From: Phycisphaerae bacterium
GTDB taxonomy: Bacteria; Planctomycetota; Phycisphaerae; Phycisphaerales; SM1A02
Length of the DNA stretch: 10,145 bases
Direction: 5' to 3'
NCBI GenBank assembly: GCA_016873375.1
Contig: VGXJ01000043.1
Location: 1 to 10,145, forward strand
The number at the start of each line of letters is the position of its first letter. Position 1 is the stretch's first letter. The notes under the pieces are model-generated. The model made no database searches, had not been told where the DNA came from, and saw nothing but the letters and a program-made list of their open reading frames with translations. This document shows, piece by piece, positions 1 to 6,727 of this stretch. A program made the position numbers and the translations under genes.

Positions 1-414
1 TACTACAGCGCGATGGAGCGCGTACTCGGCGAGTGCTGCCGGGTGCTGCGCAACCGTCGATACCTGGCGCTCTATGTCAGCGACTCATGGAAGAAGCGCA
101 AGGGCGGGCCCAAGGGCAGCGGCGCGGGGACCTTCATGCCCATCGGCTTCGAGCTCTTCTCGATCATGCGGCGCCAGCTCGAGGCGGTCGACATCGTGAC
201 CGTGGTCCGGCAGAACGCCAAGCTCGGCAAGGGCAACTGGCACAAGGTCGCGGAGGAAGAGAACTTCTTCCTGCGAGGCTTCAACTACCTCTTCATCATG
301 AAGAAGGTCACCGACCGCCCGGGTGAGCCGCGCGCTGCAGCCACTCCAGCAGCGCAGCGCGATCAGGCCGGGAAGGATCGAGCGCCGCATCGCGCACCGC
401 GCGGTCGGTCGTGA
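1..414 (+). CDS. Probable DNA methyltransferase (N4/N6 type), C-terminal part, 5' truncated by window edge
   Basis: The frame is open from base 1 (reading YYSAMERVLGECCRVLRNRR) to a TGA at 412-414, so the start lies outside the window. The segment resembles the end of the N6_N4_Mtase fold: an amphipathic helix, a YLALYVSDSWK strand, a glycine-rich break, then FMPIGFELFSIMRR, a DIVTVVRQN strand, a WHK and the end motif FFLRGFNYLFIMKK. Proteins of this fold transfer a methyl group from S-adenosylmethionine to adenine or cytosine amino groups in DNA. The DPPY-type catalytic motif and SAM pocket would be upstream and are not visible, so base specificity and any paired nuclease are unknown. Family-like sequence ends at about base 306. 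The remaining 35 or so residues are Ala/Arg/Pro-rich and lie antisense to the end of the lipoprotein gene, so they are probably a non-conserved extension. Confidence 0.65.
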   Translation, partial: YYSAMERVLGECCRVLRNRRYLALYVSDSWKKRKGGPKGSGAGTFMPIGFELFSIMRRQLEAVDIVTVVRQNAKLGKGNWHKVAEEENFFLRGFNYLFIMKKVTDRPGEPRAAATPAAQRDQAGKDRAPHRAPRGRS

Positions 415-2281
415 CGGTGCGCGCCCACACGGCGCCGAAGAGCTCGGGATCGCGCCGAAGGATCGCAGGCCAGTCGCCCTCGGGGTCGGCCAGCGGCATG
501 CCCGGAAGCCAGGGTGTACGACCCGACTGGGCATCGACGCGCTGGAGTTCGCGCTCGACGGCAGCGTCGAGCCGCTCGGCATCGAAGGTCGCCGGCAGCA
601 TGGCGCGCACGCTCATGATCGCGTGTTGATCCGCTGGATCGCTGCCGCGTGCGGCGAAGAACTCGGGCCATGCCAATGCACGGAGTGCATCGCGCATGGG
701 CATTTCGAGGCCGGGTGCCGCGTTTGCGCAAGTACGGGCGAGCTCCACCTGCGCAGCCACGACACGGTTGGACATGTCGGCGCTCGATGCGAGGGCTGCA
801 CGCGGCTGCGTGGGGTTGAGTGCGAGCGGATCGCGCTGCACGATGACGAGGGCTTCGAAGACCGACTTCCACGCGGCAAGCCGCGACCGGTCGAGTTCGC
901 GCGCGATGGCGATCCTGTCCGCTGCCGACTCGGCCATGGTGCGCAGGACGGCGTCACGCTGCGGTGCCGTGGCCACGGTGAGCGCAGCGAGCTCGACGAG
1001 CGCACGGTCGCGCCTGCAGGCGCCCATGCCGAAGGCACGGGCCAGACTGGTTCCCGGCGCATCGCTCGGTCGGGGCGGTGCGGCACGCATGGCGCGCCAC
1101 CAGGCGAGGACCTCGGGCGAACCGCCGTCGCCGAGCGCGGCGAACAGTTGGTCGTCGGCGGTGGACTCGGCGTGTTGCACATTGCGGATCGCTGACTCGA
1201 GTGCACCGTGGATGCGTTGCGCAAGCTCGCGCGGCGAACCGCCCGCAGGATCCTCCGCGGAAGCCTGCGCCCGGTCGATCTCGAACTTGGCAAGTTCGGC
1301 GATGGGCTGGACCGCCGCGGTCCATGATGATTCCCACGCCGTGCGCATCGGCGAGATCGCACCGTGCTCGATCGACGCAGCATTGGCGAGCGCAGTCCAC
1401 TCCGCATCGGTCGGCGGAGGCGGGAGGAACATCGCCACGGCACCGGCATCATCGGGATAGCGGGCACCGCCCGGCGGCTCGGGAGGGGGCGGCGTGACAA
1501 CGCCCTTGAGGCGCTGCGTCATCGACTCGCGCCATGCTGCATCCACCGATGCTTCGAGCGCGCGTGCGGTGCACTCGGTGCCAAGCGTGCGCAGGCGCTC
1601 CTTGATGGACTCGTCGATCGGGTCCTTGCCCGGCGAGCCATCAGGATTGGGAGCAGGTGCAGGCGCCAGCCGGCGGTCGAGTGGTCGCACGAGCAGGGCA
1701 TCGTTGAGCGAGGCGAGCCTGGGTACGAGCCAGGCACGGTGCTCATCGGCCCACGCACCGATGCGGGCGGCCTCCCAGCCCGGCGGCGGCAGCGCGGTCA
1801 TCGAGGCGATGGCATCCGGCAGCGAGCCGAATCCGGCCTGACCGAGGAGGTCGAACTCACGATCGACGCGGCGTCGGAGGCTCCAGCGTTCGGCAAGGTC
1901 CGCACCGATGACGCCGGCGGCAGCGAGGTCACCGAAGAGCGAGGCGTCAGCAGCATCGAGCGCGACTCGGGTGGCGCGAGCCTCGGCGATCCAGCGGCGC
2001 AGCGCTTCGGGATCGACCGAGCGGGCATCAATGTCCTGGACGGCGATGGCCAGGGCGGCGAGCCGCTGTGTGCGCGCGGCGAGCACGGCCTGGCCGTAGC
2101 GGTCGTGGTCGAGATCGAGCGCGGTGAGCGCCTTGGGCGTGAGCCCCGCGGACTCAGGCTGCGCAGCGATCCATGCCGGGCGCACGGGTGCCGGCACGCG
2201 GTCGAGGACATGCGCTGGTGGACCGCAGCCGGTGGCACCGAGGATCGCCAGCAGGGCAGCGATTGCGAGGCGACCGATCAT
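308..2281 (-). CDS. Large predicted lipoprotein of unknown function (657 aa)
   Basis: I recognise no family. The N-terminus MIGRLAIAALLAILGATGC has a basic residue, a hydrophobic stretch and a cysteine at 19, consistent with a lipoprotein signal peptide, although the box ATGC is weaker than the usual LAGC. The mature protein is mostly predicted alpha-helical and rich in Ala and Arg. Proline-rich linkers lie near residues 206-212, 264-270 and 287-290 and probably separate an N-terminal from a C-terminal helical region. No transmembrane segment appears after the signal. The ATG at 2281-2279 overlaps the TGA of the upstream HD-GYP regulator (ATGA), and no Shine-Dalgarno is visible, so translation is probably coupled. 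The coupling suggests an envelope protein working with that regulator, but this is inference. The 3' end overlaps the convergent methyltransferase frame by 107 nt. Confidence 0.75.
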   Translation of the reverse strand: MIGRLAIAALLAILGATGCGPPAHVLDRVPAPVRPAWIAAQPESAGLTPKALTALDLDHDRYGQAVLAARTQRLAALAIAVQDIDARSVDPEALRRWIAEARATRVALDAADASLFGDLAAAGVIGADLAERWSLRRRVDREFDLLGQAGFGSLPDAIASMTALPPPGWEAARIGAWADEHRAWLVPRLASLNDALLVRPLDRRLAPAPAPNPDGSPGKDPIDESIKERLRTLGTECTARALEASVDAAWRESMTQRLKGVVTPPPPEPPGGARYPDDAGAVAMFLPPPPTDAEWTALANAASIEHGAISPMRTAWESSWTAAVQPIAELAKFEIDRAQASAEDPAGGSPRELAQRIHGALESAIRNVQHAESTADDQLFAALGDGGSPEVLAWWRAMRAAPPRPSDAPGTSLARAFGMGACRRDRALVELAALTVATAPQRDAVLRTMAESAADRIAIARELDRSRLAAWKSVFEALVIVQRDPLALNPTQPRAALASSADMSNRVVAAQVELARTCANAAPGLEMPMRDALRALAWPEFFAARGSDPADQHAIMSVRAMLPATFDAERLDAAVERELQRVDAQSGRTPWLPGMPLADPEGDWPAILRRDPELFGAVWARTVTTDRAVRDAALDPSRPDRAALLEWLQRAAHPGGR

Positions 2282-3933
2282 GCGTGCGCGCCTGCGGTGA
2301 TGGTCTCGGGGAACTCCGCCCGCGCGGCATCGAGTTCATCGAGCAGCCCGGTGGCGAGCTCGATGAGTTCCGGATCGAAATGCTCGCCCGCCTGCTGTCG
2401 GAGGTAGTCGGCCACCTCATCGCGGCTCCACGCGCGCTTGTAGCGACGCGTGCTCAGCAGGGCGTCGTACACATCGGCAATGGCCACGATGCGGGCCGTG
2501 AGCGGAATCTGCTCGCCACGAAGCGGTGCGAGCGTGCCGTCGGGCTGAGCGACCTGCGGGTAGCCGCGCCCGTTCCAGCGCTGGTGATGGTGCAGCGCGA
2601 TGTCATGTGCGATGCGATCGAACGGCGTTCGGTGCCCGCTGAAGAGTGCGGCTCCCTCGATGGTGTGCCCCATCATCGTCGCGTATTCATCCGGCGTCAG
2701 CGCAGCCGGCTTCTTCAGGATGCCATCGGGGATGGCGACCTTGCCGACATCGTGGAGCATGGCTCCAGTACGCAGCAGGTCGCCTTCCCGCTGGCGGCGC
2801 TCTGCCGCGACCGCGTGCCGGTCGCACCAAGCGTTGAAGAGGACAAGTGACATGCCAGCAACCCGGTTGGTGTGCGAGAAGGTCTCGCTGGGGTCGCGCA
2901 TGCTCGCCATGCGGATCATTCGCTCGATGTTGGTTCGCGTGAGCACGGTGCGCTGCAGGGCGCCCTCCAGGATCGCGGCAAGGCTCGCCACGGCGTTCTC
3001 GTCCTCGCGGGCGAAGGGGCTCGCGCGGCCACGCATGAGGAGGATGACCGCCTGCACCTCGCCGTCGGAATCGACCATTGGGGCGCCCAGTGCGGGAACC
3101 GCCGTGCCAGTGCCGAAGGGTTTGCACGTTTCCGTGAGGACGGAATGACCATGCGCGATGCGCGCGAGGATCGTCGGACCGTCGACGGGAAGTTCCTCGG
3201 GCATCTGCGCGGCATCGGGCACCGCGTACTGACGGCGCAGCACCGCGCCATCGACGCGGTAGAGCGCAGCGCTGGTCGCCTGCAGGGCGACCATGCCACC
3301 GAGCAGGAGGTCGTGCATCACCACATCCTGGTCGATGCCCTTGGACGCGCGGTCGCCAAGCACCGCCATGCTGTGGAGCCGCTGGCGTGCCGTGTCGCGC
3401 GAGCGGCGGTCCATGTCGGCCTCGCGCTCGAGATCACCGAACATCTGCGCGAGCTCGCGATTGGCGACTTCGAGCCGCGTGCGCGCGACCTCGAGCCGCG
3501 AAGCCAGCGTGCGGTTGCGATCGGCGATCCCCTTGGCGCGAAGCTGCGATTCGACCCGCGCGAGCACGACAGGGAAATCAAGCGGCTTGGCGACGAAGTC
3601 GTTTGCACCGGCCTCCATCGCCTCGACCAGAAAACTCTTCTCATGCAGCGCCGTGGCGACCACGATGGGCAGTTCCGTGGGATCGACGGTGCGACGGATC
3701 TCGCGCAGCACATCCAGGCCCGACATCCCGGGCATGAGGAGGTCGAGCAGCACCAGGTCGGGACGCTCGGACTGGATCTGGGCAATCGCATCGGCGCCGT
3801 CGCTCGCGGTCGCCACCTGGTAACCGGCCTTACCGAGCCTGCGGCTGAGCATGTCGCGATTGAGCGGCTCGTCATCCACGAGCAGGATCGATCGCGGGCG
3901 GTCGAGGTTGGGATCGCCCAGTGGCGTGGACAC
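2278..3933 (-). CDS. Response regulator with REC, coiled-coil, GAF-like and HD-GYP domains (551 aa)
   Basis: Residues about 15-130 form a receiver domain with acid pair D20/D21, phosphoacceptor D64 (LVLLDLLMPG), T94 and K117 (AKP). Residues about 133-185 are charged and heptad-like, probably a coiled coil. Residues about 190-330 look like a GAF sensor domain. Residues about 345-530 are an HD-GYP domain: HDVGK (H394, D395), H423, HH at 449-450, GYP 457-459 and RIVAIADVYDAL 481-492. HD-GYP proteins hydrolyse cyclic di-GMP, so the protein probably lowers c-di-GMP after phosphorylation by an unlinked histidine kinase. It has no membrane segment and should be cytoplasmic. The canonical HHE..DG.GYP reads HHQRWNGRGYP here, so activity should not be assumed. 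The start is GTG at 3933 with no Shine-Dalgarno; a TACACT box ends 6 nt upstream. It is translationally coupled to the downstream lipoprotein gene by ATGA. Confidence 0.93.
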   Translation of the reverse strand: MSTPLGDPNLDRPRSILLVDDEPLNRDMLSRRLGKAGYQVATASDGADAIAQIQSERPDLVLLDLLMPGMSGLDVLREIRRTVDPTELPIVVATALHEKSFLVEAMEAGANDFVAKPLDFPVVLARVESQLRAKGIADRNRTLASRLEVARTRLEVANRELAQMFGDLEREADMDRRSRDTARQRLHSMAVLGDRASKGIDQDVVMHDLLLGGMVALQATSAALYRVDGAVLRRQYAVPDAAQMPEELPVDGPTILARIAHGHSVLTETCKPFGTGTAVPALGAPMVDSDGEVQAVILLMRGRASPFAREDENAVASLAAILEGALQRTVLTRTNIERMIRMASMRDPSETFSHTNRVAGMSLVLFNAWCDRHAVAAERRQREGDLLRTGAMLHDVGKVAIPDGILKKPAALTPDEYATMMGHTIEGAALFSGHRTPFDRIAHDIALHHHQRWNGRGYPQVAQPDGTLAPLRGEQIPLTARIVAIADVYDALLSTRRYKRAWSRDEVADYLRQQAGEHFDPELIELATGLLDELDAARAEFPETITAGAHA

Positions 3934-3939
3934 GCCGGA

Positions 3940-3945
3940 AGTGTA
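3940..3945 (-). promoter_or_regulatory. Candidate -10 box (TACACT) for the HD-GYP regulator
   Basis: On the minus strand TACACT is followed by six bases (TCCGGC) and then the GTG start. A transcript beginning the usual 6-7 nt after a -10 box would start at or beside the start codon, giving a leaderless mRNA. No convincing -35 is seen. The same box-spacer arrangement precedes the BtpA-family gene. Confidence 0.4.
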
Positions 3946-3961
3946 TGGCAGGAGGTTGCGC

Positions 3962-3967
3962 TACCAT
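3962..3967 (+). promoter_or_regulatory. Candidate -10 box (TACCAT) for tRNA-Arg and fabI
   Basis: TACCAT lies 12 bases upstream of the first tRNA base, a suitable position for a -10 element giving a short 5' leader that RNase P would remove. No good -35 match is visible at 16-18 nt spacing. The divergent HD-GYP promoter candidate lies within 25 bp. Confidence 0.3.
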
Positions 3968-3979
3968 CCCCGTCCTCCC

Positions 3980-4052
3980 GCACGCGTAGCTCAACGGATA
4001 GAGCATCGGTCTTCGGAACCGAGGGTTGGGGGTTCGAATCCCTCCGCGTGCG
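3980..4052 (+). tRNA. tRNA-Arg, anticodon TCG
   Basis: A full cloverleaf can be drawn. The acceptor stem GCACGCG (3980-3986) pairs perfectly with CGCGTGC (4045-4051). The D arm is GCTC/GAGC with an 8-base loop containing GG. The anticodon stem is TCGGT/ACCGA with loop CTTCGGA, which puts anticodon TCG at 4013-4015 to read CGA and possibly other CGN codons. The variable region has 5 bases. The T arm GGGGG/CCCTC has one G-T pair and a TTCGAAT loop. The discriminator is G4052. The bases after it are CTTC, so the CCA end is not encoded and must be added by nucleotidyltransferase. The 3' end is only 28 nt before fabI, with no terminator between. Confidence 0.97.
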
Positions 4053-4066
4053 CTTCACCCCTAGCC

Positions 4067-4072
4067 AAGGAG
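4067..4072 (+). promoter_or_regulatory. Shine-Dalgarno site (AAGGAG) of fabI
   Basis: AAGGAG ends 8 nt before the ATG at 4081 and fixes that start. It is one of only two clear Shine-Dalgarno sequences in the window. Confidence 0.85.
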
Positions 4073-4080
4073 CCATCCCG

Positions 4081-4866
4081 ATGGGATTCATGCAGGGCAA
4101 GCGCGGCCTCGTCACCGGCATCGCCAACGACCACTCGTACGCCTGGTACATCGCGCAAAGCCTGGTGCGCGAAGGCGCACAGTGCCTGTTCACCCACCTG
4201 CCGGGCGAGAAGATGGAGCGTCGATGCCGCATGGCCGTCCAGGAGCTGGGCGTGAAGGATCCATGGCTTGCGCCGATGGATGCCGCGAGTGATGCCGATC
4301 TTGATGCAGTCTTCAACCGCATCAAGGGCGAGTTCGGCACGATCGACTTCCTCGTGCACTCGATCGCCTACGCCGACAAGAGCTGGCTGCGCATGGACCA
4401 GGGAGTGTTCACCGCCACGCCGCGCCAGGTCTTCACCCAGGCGATGGACATCAGCGCGTTCACCTACATGGCCATGGCCAATCGTTGCGTCGACCTGATG
4501 CCAAACGGCGGCAGCATGATTGCGCTCTCTTACTACGGCGCCGAGAAGGCCGTGCCCGGCTACAACGTGATGGGGGTGGCGAAGGCTGCACTCGAGGCGA
4601 CCACGCGCTACCTGGCGATGGACCTCGGGCCCCGCAACGTGCGCGTGAACTGCATCAGCGGTGGACCGCTGCGCACGCTGAGCGCGATGGCGGTCGGCGG
4701 CTTCACCGACATCCTGGATCACATGGAGCGCAAGGCGCCCTTGCGCCGCAACATCACCGGCGGACAGGTCGGCGATTGCGCGGCGTTCCTCCTGGGCGAG
4801 CTGGGCGCCGGCATGACCGGCCAGGTCGTGTACGTGGATGCGGGCTACTCGACGATCGGGCTCTGA
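4081..4866 (+). CDS. fabI: Enoyl-[acyl-carrier-protein] reductase (NADH), FabI
   Basis: FabI reduces trans-2-enoyl-ACP to acyl-ACP, the last step of each round of type II fatty-acid elongation, in the cytoplasm as a tetramer. At 261 aa it has the usual length. The N-terminal nucleotide-binding strand reads GLVTGIANDHSYAW, the form common in alphaproteobacterial FabI. The active site is intact: Y151, Y161 and K168 in SYYGAEKAVPGYNVMGVAK correspond to E. coli Y146, Y156 and K163. NCISGGPLRTL (190-200) matches the conserved NAISAGPIRTL loop, with Ala replaced by Gly. The segment SIAYA (94-98) matches E. coli SIGFA, so the Gly93 position, known from triclosan resistance, is Ala96 here. The tRNA-Arg gene 28 nt upstream is probably on the same transcript. 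The last 22 nt overlap the convergent GTPase gene. Confidence 0.97.
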   Translation: MGFMQGKRGLVTGIANDHSYAWYIAQSLVREGAQCLFTHLPGEKMERRCRMAVQELGVKDPWLAPMDAASDADLDAVFNRIKGEFGTIDFLVHSIAYADKSWLRMDQGVFTATPRQVFTQAMDISAFTYMAMANRCVDLMPNGGSMIALSYYGAEKAVPGYNVMGVAKAALEATTRYLAMDLGPRNVRVNCISGGPLRTLSAMAVGGFTDILDHMERKAPLRRNITGGQVGDCAAFLLGELGAGMTGQVVYVDAGYSTIGL

Positions 4867-5846
4867 TCGCCGTCGAAGGCCCAGGCGCGGGGGTCGGCAA
4901 GGTCCTCGTCGCTGACCAGCGCCTTGCGGATCACCAGTGCAAGTTCATGCAGGCCAGTCGACTGTCTTGCGCTGCACGCGACGCTGGCATGGGCACGCTC
5001 GGAGCACGAGTCGGCATCGTGGCGATCGGCTTGCAGGAGAGCGTGGATGAACGTGGCGCCGGCAATCGGCGCGAGCTCGGGCCAGCCGCGCCCGGGAGCG
5101 GTGGCGACGACGATCACCTGCGCGTTGGCAGCGAGGCGCGCTGCGATCGAGGCCGCCGAGGCATCGATGCCGCTCGGTGCATCGAGCAGGCCAGGAAGGT
5201 CGATCCAATCGACGCTCACGCCGTCGAGGTCCAGGCGCACCGGCACAGGATCGCGTGTGGTCCCGGCTGAGTCATCGGTGACCGAGACCGTACGGCGGGC
5301 GAGCGCGTTGGTGAGCGTGCTCTTGCCCACATTGGATGGGCCGGCAATGACGACGGTGGGCGGATCGATGAGGGCGCGCAAGCGTTGCGCGCGCGCGAGG
5401 TCTGCCGCGGTCGCCGGCCCGGATCGTTCGACACGAGCGGCGTGATCGCGCAGGAGCTCCAAGGCGCGCCGACTGGCACAGCGACCGGCCATGCGCGCCG
5501 CTGCTGCAGCGTGCGGACTGGCACACTCCGGGAAGAGCGCCAGATCGGGGAGTGTGGCCTCGATCGCGCCGTGCGAGCAGAGCCACGCCCTGAGGCGCTG
5601 CGCGATGCGGACGCCGCCATGCGGCATCAGCATGGCCGAGGTCGACGAGGCACGCACGGCCACGCCATCGTCGATCGTGCCGAGCGCGTCGGCGAAGTGG
5701 CATCGGGCGGTGCCGCCCTCGGTGGGGAGGCGACGGCAACAGGCAGCGAGCAGTGCCTCGAGCGCAATGGGCTCGCCGTGCAGCGTGACCAGCGCGATCG
5801 CGCCCGGCTGCATCGGCGTGGACCACGCCCACTGGACCGGCGTCAT
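4845..5846 (-). CDS. MnmE-like GTPase, short form lacking the C-terminal MnmE module (333 aa)
   Basis: Residues about 10-100 resemble the MnmE/TrmE N-terminal domain (PGAIALVTLHGEP 14-26; PHGGVRIAQRLRAWL 75-89, like the CHGG..VLQRIL motif). Residues about 163-310 form a TrmE-type G domain: G1 GPSNVGKS 169-176, G2 TTRD 196-199, G3 DLPG 216-219 and G5 SAR 292-294. The expected G4 NKxD is not present; the best-aligned stretch is LQAD (271-274), which should weaken guanine specificity. MnmE is about 450 aa and ends with a C(I/L/V)GK motif that acts with MnmG in tRNA wobble-uridine modification. This protein ends soon after G5 without it, so it is probably a divergent paralogue, not the tRNA-modifying enzyme. 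It is coupled to coaX by an ATGA overlap (5843-5846) with no Shine-Dalgarno. Its 3' end overlaps fabI. Confidence 0.85.
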   Translation of the reverse strand: MTPVQWAWSTPMQPGAIALVTLHGEPIALEALLAACCRRLPTEGGTARCHFADALGTIDDGVAVRASSTSAMLMPHGGVRIAQRLRAWLCSHGAIEATLPDLALFPECASPHAAAAARMAGRCASRRALELLRDHAARVERSGPATAADLARAQRLRALIDPPTVVIAGPSNVGKSTLTNALARRTVSVTDDSAGTTRDPVPVRLDLDGVSVDWIDLPGLLDAPSGIDASAASIAARLAANAQVIVVATAPGRGWPELAPIAGATFIHALLQADRHDADSCSERAHASVACSARQSTGLHELALVIRKALVSDEDLADPRAWAFDGDQSPIVE

Positions 5847-6715
5847 GCGTGCTCGTCGCGCTTGGTGTGGCCGCCGTAGCCATCACCGCAGCCACCCGGC
5901 TGAACATCGGCTCCAGCGGCGGCGCGTTGCACGGCTGGACGGCTCGGCTCCGATTCTGCTTCATAGGCCGCGCGCCAGGACTCATGGACCCCATGGAGCG
6001 TGAGGTCGGGGACGATGGCGTTGACGAGTTCGTCCTTGGCGAAGAGCGTGGCTGCATCGCCGCCGGTGGCGAGGACGACGGGGAATGCGCCGTACTTCAT
6101 GGCGTACTGCTCGACGAGCTTCCACACCAGTCCCTGCAGGCCGATGTGCACGCCCTGCAGCATGGCCTGCTCGGTGTTCTTGCCGAAGCTGCCTGCATCG
6201 GGCTCACGGTAGGTGACTGACGGCAGCGCGGCGGTGTGCTCATGCATCGCGCGCAGCGCCATCTGCGCACCGGGTGCGATGGCACCGCCCTGGAACGTGC
6301 CCACGCCATCGATGAAGTCCACGGTGATCGCGGTGCCGGCATCGACGACGACGCAGGCCTGCTTCACGCATGACCAGGCCGCCGCGGCGTTGAGCAGCCG
6401 GTCTTGGCCGGTCTTGGCGTGTGCATCGAGGTGGGTGCCGATGGCCGGTGCAACATCCGGGCCCACGCGCAGGACCTCGGCGCCGGTCCGGGCCTCGACC
6501 TCGTCGGCGACTCGATCGGCGAACGGGTCGTTCGTCGAGGCGATCACGATCGGTGCGCCGGCGCTGTCGAGCATCTTCCATGCGCCCTCTGCGGCCGTGG
6601 CGACGGCGATGGCATCAGTGTTGTCCAGGCGTGTGACCGCAGTGAGTTCGCTTGCGGTGAACGAGCCGATGGCGGTGCGGGTATTGCCGACGCTGAGGGC
6701 GAGGAGAGTGGGCAC
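5843..6715 (-). CDS. coaX: Type III pantothenate kinase (CoaX-like)
   Basis: CoaX phosphorylates pantothenate, the first step of coenzyme A synthesis, in the cytoplasm. The ASKHA-type motifs are present: SVGNTRT (8-14), the catalytic KTGQDR (101-106, D105), DAGTAITVD (125-133), GGAIAPG (143-149), ATGGDA (216-221) and a C-terminal PDLTLHGV (236-243). In the family the first motif is normally D-x-G-N-T; here Ser8 replaces the Asp, which helps bind nucleotide phosphate and metal, so activity needs checking. Residues 253-290 are a Gly/Ala-rich tail beyond the usual family length. The start is GTG at 6715, 9 nt after the aminotransferase stop, with no Shine-Dalgarno; a TAGACT box ends 6 nt upstream. 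The gene runs into the GTPase gene through ATGA, forming the end of a four-gene minus-strand unit. Confidence 0.9.
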   Translation of the reverse strand: MPTLLALSVGNTRTAIGSFTASELTAVTRLDNTDAIAVATAAEGAWKMLDSAGAPIVIASTNDPFADRVADEVEARTGAEVLRVGPDVAPAIGTHLDAHAKTGQDRLLNAAAAWSCVKQACVVVDAGTAITVDFIDGVGTFQGGAIAPGAQMALRAMHEHTAALPSVTYREPDAGSFGKNTEQAMLQGVHIGLQGLVWKLVEQYAMKYGAFPVVLATGGDAATLFAKDELVNAIVPDLTLHGVHESWRAAYEAESEPSRPAVQRAAAGADVQPGGCGDGYGGHTKRDEHA

Positions 6716-6721
6716 GCAACG

Positions 6722-6727
6722 AGTCTA
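6722..6727 (-). promoter_or_regulatory. Candidate -10 box (TAGACT) before coaX
   Basis: TAGACT lies 6 nt before the GTG start of coaX on the minus strand, and its first three bases are the TAG stop of the preceding aminotransferase gene. It could give a leaderless internal transcript. Coincidence is possible because the operon itself would also supply coaX mRNA. Confidence 0.25.

Noticed and set aside
1364..2407. A 347-codon plus-strand frame opposite the lipoprotein and HD-GYP genes
   Set aside because: It is antisense to two better-supported genes, with Arg/Gly-rich sequence typical of shadow frames in GC-rich DNA.
2872..4866. A 664-codon plus-strand frame ending with FabI
   Set aside because: It runs antisense through the HD-GYP gene and straight through the tRNA. 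Only the part from 4081, with its AAGGAG and FabI homology, is real.
5844..5853. The same 10-mer GCACGCATGA at both ATGA junctions (also at 2279-2288)
   Set aside because: Both upstream proteins happen to end in His-Ala, so much of the identity follows from the codons and the ATGA overlap. There is no Shine-Dalgarno or other evidence for a regulatory site.
6399..6420. Tandem copy of GGTCTTGGCC/GGTCTTGGCG
   Set aside because: It encodes part of the conserved KTGQDR motif of CoaX and is only two short units, so it is explained by protein constraint and chance.
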